Assembly: GCF_010686765.1 (NCBI RefSeq)
Contig: NZ_JAAGWF010000002.1
Location: 248,001-312,000, forward strand
Length of the DNA: 64,000 nucleotides
Origin: Geodermatophilus sabuli
Lineage (GTDB): Bacteria > Actinomycetota > Actinomycetes > Mycobacteriales > Geodermatophilaceae
Direction: 5' to 3'
Below, piece by piece: positions 26,671 through 33,674 of the stretch (its first letter is position 1; every line of letters begins with the position of its first letter). Below the pieces are notes generated by a model. The model saw only the letters and a list, made by a program, of their open reading frames with translations, was not told where the DNA came from and made no database searches. The position numbers and the translations under genes are program-made.

Positions 26671-27561
26671 ATGCAGGTGCTCGCCGCGGCCCAGACCGGC
26701 AACCCGGCGGCCGGGCTGGGGCTCGCGGCGGCCGCGGCCGCGCTGTTCGCGCTGGGCGCGGTGCTGCAGCACGAGGCGGCCGAGCTCAGCACGACGACGC
26801 GAGGACTCAGCCTGCGCCGCCTGATGCGGCGGCGCCGGTGGATGGTGGGCCAGGCCGCCACCATGCTCGGGACCGCGACGCACGTCGCCGCCCTCGCGGT
26901 CGCGCCGGTCGCGGTCGTCCAGCCGGCGCTCGCCGTCACCCTGGTCCTGGGGCTGGGGCTGCGCGCCATCCGCACCAGGCAGGCACCCCTGCGACTCGAG
27001 CTCGTGGGCGCCGCGCTCACCACCGTCGGGCTGGCGGTGTTCCTCGTCGCGGCCCGACCGGCCGCGGCTCCGGAACAGCCCCCGCCGTCCCTGGTCGAGA
27101 TGCTCGTCGCGGTCGGCGTCTCCGTCGCCCTGGTCGCCGGCGCCACCCTGTTCGGGCGCGGGCGGCACGGCGCGCTGGCGTGCGGGAGCGCCGCCGGTAT
27201 CGCGGCGGGGATCGCCGCCGTCCTCATCTCCGTCGGCATCCGCAGCCTGCGCGAGGGGGGCTGGGTGCACGCCCTGGCCGGGGTCGCGGTCTGGGGGGCG
27301 GTCATCGTGGCGGTGGTCGCGATCCTGGCCGGTCAGCAGGCGTACGCGCGCGGGTCGCTCGCCTGGTCCCTGCCCGCCCTGATCCTGCTCGACCCGCTGT
27401 CCGCGGTGCCGGCGGCCCGGTTCCTGCTCGGGGAACGGCTGGAGCCCGGGCACGCCGCCATCTGGCTGCCCGCCGCAGCGGTCGCTGCCGTCGGCGTCGT
27501 CGTGCTCGCGCGATCGGGCCAGCCGCACCCCCACGAACGGGCGCCGACGCCGGTGGCCTGA
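26671..27561 (+). CDS. DMT-superfamily integral membrane protein
   Basis: A 296-residue protein with about nine to ten hydrophobic helices in two related halves, as in EamA/DMT transporters. Recognisable pieces are GAVLQHEAAEL after the first helix, VAPVAVVQPALAVTLVLGL, and the second-half LDPLSAVPAARFLLGERL. The ATG at 26671 was chosen because the frame upstream is low quality and the first helix begins directly after it. Related actinobacterial proteins are annotated as DMT-family transporters without known substrate. It is transcribed away from the methyltransferase operon and is probably monocistronic. Confidence 0.78.
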   Translation: MQVLAAAQTGNPAAGLGLAAAAAALFALGAVLQHEAAELSTTTRGLSLRRLMRRRRWMVGQAATMLGTATHVAALAVAPVAVVQPALAVTLVLGLGLRAIRTRQAPLRLELVGAALTTVGLAVFLVAARPAAAPEQPPPSLVEMLVAVGVSVALVAGATLFGRGRHGALACGSAAGIAAGIAAVLISVGIRSLREGGWVHALAGVAVWGAVIVAVVAILAGQQAYARGSLAWSLPALILLDPLSAVPAARFLLGERLEPGHAAIWLPAAAVAAVGVVVLARSGQPHPHERAPTPVA

Positions 27562-27638
27562 CCCGCGGCACTGCCGTCGCGTGCGGCCGCCGGCGCCGTC
27601 GCCCGGGGCTCCCGGACGTCATCCCGGTTGGCAGCCGC

Positions 27639-28793
27639 TCAGCCGGCCGCGCCGGGCGGGGCCCCGGCGTCGTCGCCCGGTGCCGCCTCCTCGTCGCTCC
27701 CGGCGCGGACCGCGCCGGGCGACGGGAGCCGGCGGGTCCGGGCCGCCGCCGCGTCGGCCACCGCCCGGTCCCGCGCCTCCTCGGCCCGCAGCCGGTCCGC
27801 CCGGCTCTCCTCGGCCCGGCGCTCGGCACGCTCGGCGCGCGCCTCCTGCGCGCTCGCGTGCTCGGTGGCGGCATCCGCCCGGGCCACCGCCGCCGCGACG
27901 CGGCCCTCCGCGGCGGCGGTCTCCAGCCGGAGGGCCGCCTCCGCCTGCTCGGCACGGCTGACCGCCCGCGCCGCGTCGATCCGGGCGCGTCCGGTCTCGG
28001 TCCGGGCCTCGCGTTCGGCCTCCAGCGCCCGGTCCCGCGCCGCCTCCGCGGACTCCGCCCGCTCCCGGGCCGCCGCGGCGTCGGCGAGGGCGCGGTCCCG
28101 CGCCTCGTCCGAGCGGGCGGCCTGCGCGCGGGCCGACTCCGCGTCGCGCACGGCCGCCTCCCACTGCCGCTCGGCGTCCTGGCGCCCCGCCTCGGCCGTG
28201 CGCGCGGCCGTGTCCGCCAGCTCCGCGTCGGCGCGCGCCTGCCGGGCTGCCCCGTGCGCGGCCTCGGCGGACTCCCGGGCGGTGGCGGCCTGGTCCTGGG
28301 CCGCCGCTGCCGCGTCCCGGGCGCCGGCGGCGTCGGCCTCCGCCCGGGCCGCGACCTCGAGAGCCGCCCGCGTCGCCCGCTCGGCGACCGCCCGCAGTCG
28401 TTCCGCGTGCGATGCCCGCTGCACGGCCTCGGCGACCTCCCGGCGTGCGTCGGTGCGGATCGCCGCCCGCTCCGCCTCGAGCACCTCCGCGTCGGCGGCG
28501 CTGGTCAGCACCTCGCGGGCCCGGCTCACCTGGCTCTCGATACCGGCCAGGGTGGCGCGGAGCCGGTCGGCGATCTCGGTCAGCGTGCCGGCGGCCTCCC
28601 GGCCCGGCGGTGGAGCGGCGTCCTCCGTCGCGGCGGACGCCGGGGTGGTCGCCCCCGCCCGTCGGACGGCGAAGGCGGTCGAGCGGTTGTGGTCGGGCTG
28701 CGAGCAGTAGGCGGACCGCCCGCCGGTGGGCGGCGGCGGAGCCACGGGCCGGTCACAGCCGGGGAAGGTGCACGTGCCCGTCGCCGCCGTCAT
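27639..28793 (-). CDS. Zinc-ribbon protein with long Ala-rich coiled coil
   Basis: A roughly 384-residue protein. The N-terminus carries a compact cysteine motif, C-x4-C then C-x4-H (CTFPGCDRP and YCSQPDHN, about residues 7-35), likely a zinc-binding DNA-contact module. From about residue 80 to 360 it is nearly continuous Ala/Arg/Glu-rich helix with heptad character, typical of KfrA-like or partition-type coiled coils; the tail is disordered. The ATG at 28793 is chosen because family-like N-termini begin just before the first Cys; an ATG at 28820 is also open. It diverges from the tyrosine recombinase and its upstream region holds three copies of an 8-bp repeat. A DNA-organising or regulatory role is plausible but unproven. 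Confidence 0.65.
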   Translation of the reverse strand: MTAATGTCTFPGCDRPVAPPPPTGGRSAYCSQPDHNRSTAFAVRRAGATTPASAATEDAAPPPGREAAGTLTEIADRLRATLAGIESQVSRAREVLTSAADAEVLEAERAAIRTDARREVAEAVQRASHAERLRAVAERATRAALEVAARAEADAAGARDAAAAAQDQAATARESAEAAHGAARQARADAELADTAARTAEAGRQDAERQWEAAVRDAESARAQAARSDEARDRALADAAAARERAESAEAARDRALEAEREARTETGRARIDAARAVSRAEQAEAALRLETAAAEGRVAAAVARADAATEHASAQEARAERAERRAEESRADRLRAEEARDRAVADAAAARTRRLPSPGAVRAGSDEEAAPGDDAGAPPGAAG

Positions 28794-28807
28794 GGCGCCC
28801 AGTCTGC

Positions 28808-28852
28808 GGTCGTCCGTCATTTGATGCCATTGCGACGGACGAACGGACGACC
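28808..28852. promoter_or_regulatory. Operator-like repeats upstream of the coiled-coil gene
   Basis: GGTCGTCCGT at 28808-28817 is an exact 10-bp inverted copy of ACGGACGACC at 28843-28852, and a further direct copy ACGGACGA sits at 28835-28842, adjoining the second. The arrangement resembles an iteron or operator for a DNA-binding protein, possibly the zinc-ribbon protein itself. Confidence 0.5.
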
Positions 28853-28890
28853 GGCACTCCGCCGTGACGCGCCGGGAATGGCGGCCGAGC

Positions 28891-28915
28891 ACTCCATAAT
28901 CACCTGTTATGGAGT
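28891..28915. promoter_or_regulatory. Perfect 9-bp inverted repeat over the recombinase start codon
   Basis: ACTCCATAA (28891-28899) and TTATGGAGT (28907-28915) form a perfect inverted repeat with a 7-bp centre. The ATG of the recombinase lies in the right arm (28909-28911), and CATAAT (28895-28900) could be a -10 box for a leaderless transcript. Inverted arms around a 6-8 bp centre ending in CATAA/TTATG resemble tyrosine-recombinase core sites such as dif, so this may be a target site, an autorepression site, or both. Confidence 0.6.
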
Positions 28916-29952
28916 CCTCCCTGTCGACGTCCGCGCCGACCTCCGACGCCCCCCGAGGCGGCACCCTGGTGACGACCGCGGCCGTCGCCGCCGACGGCGG
29001 CCTGGTGCTCCCCGGGGACGTCGCGTCGGTGGGGCGCTACCTCAGCGCGGCCAAGGCCGAGTCCACGAGGCGCGCCTACGAGGCGGACTTCCGCGCCTGG
29101 TCGGCCTGGGCCCGGCAGCGCGGCGCCACCCCGCTGCCCGCGGCCGACGCCGCGGTGGCCGCCTACCTCGCGGCGCTGAGCGACGCCGGGGCGAGCCCCC
29201 GCACCGTCGCCCGGCGGCTGTCGGGCATCGCGTACGCCCACCGGGAGGCCGGGCACCCCAGTCCCTCCGAGCACCCCGGGACCCGCGCGGTCCTGCGGGG
29301 CATCCGGCGCACGGCCGCCCGCAGTGGCCGTCGTCCCCGGCAGGCCCGGGCGGTCGACACCCAGACCATCCGGGCGCTCGTCGAGGACCTCCCGGCCGGA
29401 GCGGCCGGCGACCGCGACCGGGCTCTCATCCTCGTGTCGTTCGCCCTCGGGCTGCGGGCCTCGGACGCCTGCGGGCTGGACGTGGCCGACCTGGTCGCGG
29501 CCGGCCACGGCGGCCTCGACGTGACCATCCGCTGGTCGAAGACCGACCAGGAGGGTGCCGGGGAGGTGCTCGCCCTGGCGCCGGGGGTGCGGGCGCCGAC
29601 CTGCCCGGTGCGCGCCCTGCAGGCCTGGATCGACGCGGCCGGCCTGCGCGGCGGCAGCGGGCCGCTGTTCCGCAGCGTCGGCCGGGGCGCCCGGCCGGCC
29701 ATCGGCCGGACCCGGATGGCGAGGTCGTCGGTGCGGCTGATCCTGCGTCGCGCCGCCGAACGGGCCGGCGTCCCATTGGACGGGCTGAGCCCGCACAGCC
29801 TGCGCCGGTCCTTCGCGACCGAGGGCTACCGGGCCGGTGTCAGCGAGCGGGAGCTGGCCCGCACGGGCCGGTGGGCGTCGGTGACCACCATGCGGGGCTA
29901 CGACGCCAGCAGCCGCTGGGCGGATCCGGCATCCGCCCGGCTCGGGCTCTGA
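28909..29952 (+). CDS. Tyrosine recombinase/integrase
   Basis: The 347-residue site-specific recombinase has an N-terminal disordered leader, a SAM-like core-binding domain (about 40-135) and a catalytic domain holding the full active-site set: R183 (GLRASDACG), K211 (SKTDQ), H296 and R299 (SPHSLRRSF), W322 in the second His position (TGRWASV), and nucleophile Y331 (MRGYD). Trp at the sixth position is seen in other active members. The ATG at 28909 lies inside a perfect inverted repeat. No integrated element is evident around it, so it may be a domesticated recombinase acting with the divergent coiled-coil protein, or the relic of a lost element. Confidence 0.92.
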   Translation: MESSLSTSAPTSDAPRGGTLVTTAAVAADGGLVLPGDVASVGRYLSAAKAESTRRAYEADFRAWSAWARQRGATPLPAADAAVAAYLAALSDAGASPRTVARRLSGIAYAHREAGHPSPSEHPGTRAVLRGIRRTAARSGRRPRQARAVDTQTIRALVEDLPAGAAGDRDRALILVSFALGLRASDACGLDVADLVAAGHGGLDVTIRWSKTDQEGAGEVLALAPGVRAPTCPVRALQAWIDAAGLRGGSGPLFRSVGRGARPAIGRTRMARSSVRLILRRAAERAGVPLDGLSPHSLRRSFATEGYRAGVSERELARTGRWASVTTMRGYDASSRWADPASARLGL

Positions 29953-29979
29953 GCCGGCCGCGGAGCGGATCCTCCGATG

Positions 29980-30738
29980 TCAGCGGCGGGGGAAGAGCGG
30001 GCGGAGGGCGAGCGGGGGCCGGAACGGGGCCCAGCTCCCTTCCGCCGTCCCCAGCCGGTCGGCGAGCAGCCACAGCACCGCCGGGTTGACGGCGAGGCCG
30101 AGGTGACTGCCGCGGACCTCCACGTTCTCCCGCCGTGCGCGGAGCTCGTACCGGCACGTGGACCAGTGCACGATGCCGTCGCCCCGCGTGTAGACCGACG
30201 TCGCGGGCACGCGCAGGGAACCGCGCTCGGCCCACGGCCGGGGCAGCGACGCCGTTCCGGGCAGGCGGCCGCCCCCGTCGACGATCCGCGAGGCGGTGCG
30301 GACCCAGGGCGCCCATCGCCCGACCGGCGTGCCCAGCGTGACGAGCGCGCGGACGCTGCCCGGCGCGGCCCGGGCCAGTTCCTGCGCGTAGAGGCCGCCC
30401 AGGCTCCAGCCGACGAGGCTGACCCGCCGTCCGGTGCTCCGGTGCATTCGCTCGAGGTGGGCGCGCAGCGCGTCGACGACGCGGCTCGTCGGGCCCCGGT
30501 TGAGGCCCAGCTCCCACCCGGAGACGTCGTGGCCGAGCGCGCGCAGCGCGGTCCGGAGCACCAGCGTGGCGGGGTCACCGGTCAGCAGACCCGGCAGCAC
30601 CAGCACCGGGTGGCCGTCCCCGCGGCGGGCCGTCGCGAGCACCGGCCAGGCAGCGGCGAGCGCCGCGACGTCCAGTCCCGCCCGCGGCGGCTCGGTGAGG
30701 AGCGCGGCCCGCGAGGGGCGTCGCTGGGTGGCAGGCAC
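29980..30738 (-). CDS. Alpha/beta-fold esterase or lipase
   Basis: The 252-residue protein has HPVLVLPGLLTGDPAT (oxyanion region), nucleophile elbow GWSLGG, VYTRGDGIVHW near the acid and VRGSHLGLAVNPAVLW with the catalytic His, matching the bacterial triacylglycerol lipase-like group. No signal peptide is visible. The GTG at 30738 is the best-placed start; the upstream extension is low quality. It is convergent with the recombinase and divergent from the HEAT gene. The substrate is unknown. Confidence 0.82.
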   Translation of the reverse strand: MPATQRRPSRAALLTEPPRAGLDVAALAAAWPVLATARRGDGHPVLVLPGLLTGDPATLVLRTALRALGHDVSGWELGLNRGPTSRVVDALRAHLERMHRSTGRRVSLVGWSLGGLYAQELARAAPGSVRALVTLGTPVGRWAPWVRTASRIVDGGGRLPGTASLPRPWAERGSLRVPATSVYTRGDGIVHWSTCRYELRARRENVEVRGSHLGLAVNPAVLWLLADRLGTAEGSWAPFRPPLALRPLFPRR

Positions 30739-30818
30739 CCGGACAGCATCCCTGGCGCCGGACCGCCCCCGGCGGGGGGTCGTCGCGGGGCACCGCGCCG
30801 CGCCCGGCGGGATCTGTC

Positions 30819-30840
30819 TTGACCCTGACACCGTGTGAAC
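30819..30840 (+). promoter_or_regulatory. Candidate MerR-type promoter/operator
   Basis: TTGACC at 30819-30824 starts a sequence with an imperfect dyad, TGACAC-C-GTGTGA (26-38 of 30826-30838, five of six pairs match), about 30 bases before the HEAT gene start. MerR-family proteins bind such dyads between -35 and -10 elements; no convincing -10 box follows. Confidence 0.4.
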
Positions 30841-30868
30841 GTGTTCCCTGGAGGTGGAGGAGGTCCCC

Positions 30869-31555
30869 ATGCCCACACCCACCGGAGCGGACGTCCGCAC
30901 GCGGCTGCGCAGCGCGTTGAGCTCGCCGGTCCCGTCGGCACGGCTGCAGGCCGTGCTCGCGGCCGGCACCCACCCCGACCCCGGCCAGGTCGACGCCCTC
31001 GTCGAGCGGTGCGCGGTCGAACCGGACTTCTACGTCCGCGACGTGCTCACCTGGTCGCTGACCAGGCATCCCGCGTCCGCCACCGTCCCGCGCCTGCTCG
31101 AGGAGACGAGGGCGGCGGGGCGCCAGGCACGGAGCCAGGCGCTGCACACCCTCTCGAAGGTCGGCGACCCCCGGGGCTGGACGGCGGTCACGCGGGACCT
31201 GCTGCACGACGCCGACGACGAGGTCGCCCGCAGCGCGTGGCGCGCCGCCGTGGTGCTCGTCCCGGACGGCAGCGAGGCCGAGCTCGCCGCGGCGCTCGCG
31301 ACCCAGCTCGGGCGGGGTGGCCGCGACGTCCAGCTGAGCCTCAGCCGGGCCCTGGCCGCCCTCGGGGACGCGGCGGGGCCGGTGCTGACCGACGCCGCCC
31401 GGGACGGCGACGCCGCGGTGCGGGCCCATGCGATCGCGACCGAGCGCCTGGTCCGCGACCCGGACGAGGGCTTCGACGCGGCGATCGCCGAGGCGCGGCG
31501 CGTGCTCGCCCTGCAGGGCGCCCCGACCCTGCCCGCGGGTCGTGCTGATCGGTGA
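30869..31555 (+). CDS. HEAT-repeat protein
   Basis: A 228-residue protein of tandem helical HEAT repeats, for example VDALVERCAVEPDFYVRDVL, ARSQALHTLSKVGDPRGW and GRDVQLSLSRALAALGD. HEAT solenoids bind other proteins and have no catalytic residues. The ATG at 30869 has GGAGGAGG about six bases upstream. Its last 14 bp overlap the MerR-HEAT gene, so the two are co-translated. It resembles the HEAT part of its neighbour, suggesting they arose by duplication and may interact. Confidence 0.85.
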   Translation: MPTPTGADVRTRLRSALSSPVPSARLQAVLAAGTHPDPGQVDALVERCAVEPDFYVRDVLTWSLTRHPASATVPRLLEETRAAGRQARSQALHTLSKVGDPRGWTAVTRDLLHDADDEVARSAWRAAVVLVPDGSEAELAAALATQLGRGGRDVQLSLSRALAALGDAAGPVLTDAARDGDAAVRAHAIATERLVRDPDEGFDAAIAEARRVLALQGAPTLPAGRADR

Positions 31556-32591
31556 GGTGTCGCGACGTGCGGGCATCAGCGCCCGGATGTTGCGCCACTA
31601 CGACGCCGTCGGGCTCGTCTCACCGACCGGTCGCACCGACGGCGGCTACCGCGACTACTCGCCCGCCGACATCCGGCGGCTCTTCCACGTGGAGGCCCTC
31701 AGGTCGCTCGGGTTGTCGCTGCGCGATCTCCGGCGCGCCCTGGACGAGCCGGACGCCACGCCGGCGGATCTCGTGGGCGACCTCATCGCCAGCACGCAGG
31801 AACGCATCGCCCGCGACGAGGAACTGCTCCGGCGGCTGCGCCACGTGCACGACGGCGGACCCACGGAGTGGACCGAGGTGCTGCGCATCGTCGCGTTGAT
31901 GCGCGGTCTGGAGTCCGACGACGCGTCCAGACGTCAGCGGAGCGCGCTCGCCGCGGGCGACGACACGACCACGCCCGGTCGGCTGCTCGCCGAGACGGTG
32001 CTCGGGGAGGCCGATCCGCACGTGGCCGGGGCGCTCCGCTGGGCGCTGCAGCGCTCGGCCGAGGGGGCGCTGCACGTCCTGGGTCCCGCGCTCGACTCCC
32101 CGGAGGCGCAGACGCGACGGCGGGCCGTGACCGCGATCGCCGAGCTGGACGGCGACGAGGCCGCCACGCTGCTCACCGGCGCGCTGGACCATCCCGACCC
32201 CGCCGTCCGCGGGCCAGCCGCGCTCGCGCTGGGAGCCCGCGGCGACGCCCGCGCCGTCCCCGTGCTCGTCGGCCTGGTCGTCGCCGGCGTCCACGACGTG
32301 GAGGCGGCCGAGACGCTCGGCCGGCTGGCCCGCGAGCGCGGCACCGTCGACCGGATCGCCGACCTGCTCGCGGACGAGCTCGGCCGCCGGGGGACGGAGT
32401 CCGACGCCCGGCTGCGACTGGTGCAGTCCCTCGCCGAGATCCCCGGCTCCGCCGCCGACCGGGCACTGCAGGCACTCACCGGAGACCCCGACCGTCGGGT
32501 CGCCCTGACCGCGGCCGCCATCCGGGAGACGCGCGCGGCACGGCACGCGGGCGGGGTCAGCGGGCCGGCACGCCCTCCAGGGCGGCGGTGA
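31542..32591 (+). CDS. MerR-family regulator with C-terminal HEAT repeats
   Basis: The 349-residue protein has an N-terminal MerR winged helix (LIGEVSRRAGISARMLRHYDAVGLVSP, GYRDYSPADIRRL) and dimerisation helix to about residue 110. The C-terminal region is made of HEAT repeats (RRRAVTAIAELDGDEAATLL, VRGPAALALGARGDARAVPVL) in place of a small-molecule domain. The GTG at 31542 gives the usual MerR N-terminus and overlaps the HEAT gene by 14 bp. The 3' end runs 35 bp into the convergent racemase gene. Regulation through protein-protein contact, perhaps with the upstream HEAT protein, is suggested. Confidence 0.87.
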   Translation: MLIGEVSRRAGISARMLRHYDAVGLVSPTGRTDGGYRDYSPADIRRLFHVEALRSLGLSLRDLRRALDEPDATPADLVGDLIASTQERIARDEELLRRLRHVHDGGPTEWTEVLRIVALMRGLESDDASRRQRSALAAGDDTTTPGRLLAETVLGEADPHVAGALRWALQRSAEGALHVLGPALDSPEAQTRRRAVTAIAELDGDEAATLLTGALDHPDPAVRGPAALALGARGDARAVPVLVGLVVAGVHDVEAAETLGRLARERGTVDRIADLLADELGRRGTESDARLRLVQSLAEIPGSAADRALQALTGDPDRRVALTAAAIRETRAARHAGGVSGPARPPGRR

Positions 32592-33345
32592 CCGCTGCCT
32601 CGACGTGCAGCCGCGTGGTCGGGAAGACCGGGACGGGACTGTCCTCGGCGCCGACGAGCAGCTCGATCTCGGTGCAGCCGAGGACCACGCCCTGCGCCCC
32701 GGCGTCGACGAGCCGCTCGATGACCCGCCGGTAGGCGTCGCGGGACTCGGGCCGGACCACGCCGAGGCACAGTTCGTCGTAGATGACCCGGTGGACCTCG
32801 GCGCGGTCCGCCGCCCCGGGCACCAGCACCCGGAGACCGTGCCCGGCCAGCCGGTCCCGGTAGAAGTCCTGCTCCATCGTGAAGGCGGTGCCCAGGAGCC
32901 CGATCGTGGACAGTCCCGCCGACCGCACGGCGGTGGCCGTCGCGTCGGCCAGGTGCAGCAGCGGGATGGCCACCGCTGCCTGCACCTGGTCGGCCACGCG
33001 GTGCATGGTGTTGGTGCAGAGCACCAGGAGCTCCGCGCCGGCCGCCTCCAGCCGGGTCGCCTCCTCGGCCAGGAGCCGCCCGGCGCGCTCCCACTCGCCG
33101 GCGACCTGCAGGCGTTCGACCTCCGCGAAGTCCACGGAGGCGAGGAGCAGGCGGGCGGAGTGCAGTCCGCCGAGCCGCTCCCGGACCAGCACGTTGGCCA
33201 GCCGGTAGTACTCGGCGGTGGACTCCCAGCTCATCCCGCCGAGCATGCCGACGACCCGCTGCCGTACCGCCGGAGTGTCTCCGTCCGAGCCCGGTGGGAA
33301 GGCGTCCGGGTCCGGCGGTGGTGCGGTCGACGGCGCAGGCGACAT
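32557..33345 (-). CDS. Aspartate/glutamate racemase family protein
   Basis: The 262-residue protein is a cofactor-independent amino-acid racemase. VVGMLGGMSWESTAEYYR is the typical start of the aspartate racemase (YgeA/RacD) group, and the two catalytic cysteines are in LLVLCTNTMH and VVLGCTEIELL. It inverts the alpha carbon of Asp, Glu or a similar amino acid in the cytoplasm. The ATG at 33345 has GGAGGA upstream. It is convergent with, and overlaps by 35 bp, the MerR-HEAT gene. The exact substrate is uncertain. Confidence 0.9.
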   Translation of the reverse strand: MSPAPSTAPPPDPDAFPPGSDGDTPAVRQRVVGMLGGMSWESTAEYYRLANVLVRERLGGLHSARLLLASVDFAEVERLQVAGEWERAGRLLAEEATRLEAAGAELLVLCTNTMHRVADQVQAAVAIPLLHLADATATAVRSAGLSTIGLLGTAFTMEQDFYRDRLAGHGLRVLVPGAADRAEVHRVIYDELCLGVVRPESRDAYRRVIERLVDAGAQGVVLGCTEIELLVGAEDSPVPVFPTTRLHVEAAVTAALEGVPAR

Positions 33346-33674
33346 GACGGTGACTTCCTCCTCGGGACGGTGGGCAGGCCTCGGGACCCGGCGTCATCGT
33401 CGGTCAGGGCGGCGTCCGGCGGAACCACCTCCCTGTCCACGACCGGCCGCAGCGCCCGCGCTCGCCCCGGGCGAGTGGCTCGCGCGCCGCGCTCGGGGAC
33501 CGTCCCAGGCGGCCCCGCAGCCGGGGGACGTCGTGAGGCGGGTGGGGCTCCTGGGACGAGACGGTCGTCGTCGCCGGCTTGAGCTGGAGACCACCGGCCT
33601 GCGGACGAAGGTGGAACCGGGGGCCGAGCAGGCCGTCGTCCGGTTGGTCGCCGTTGCCTGTCGAGGAGTGCCTG
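33346..33674 (+). other. Divergent control region between racemase and chemoreceptor
   Basis: 329 bases without a supported gene. CTCGCC-CCG-GGCGAG near 33460 is a short palindrome. I could not recognise a motility sigma-factor promoter. The chemoreceptor ribosome-binding site GAGGAG is at 33663-33668. Confidence 0.4.

Noticed and set aside
28909-29952. Integrase as marker of a resident prophage or genomic island
   Set aside because: No att duplication, tRNA gene, phage gene or change in base composition was found around it.
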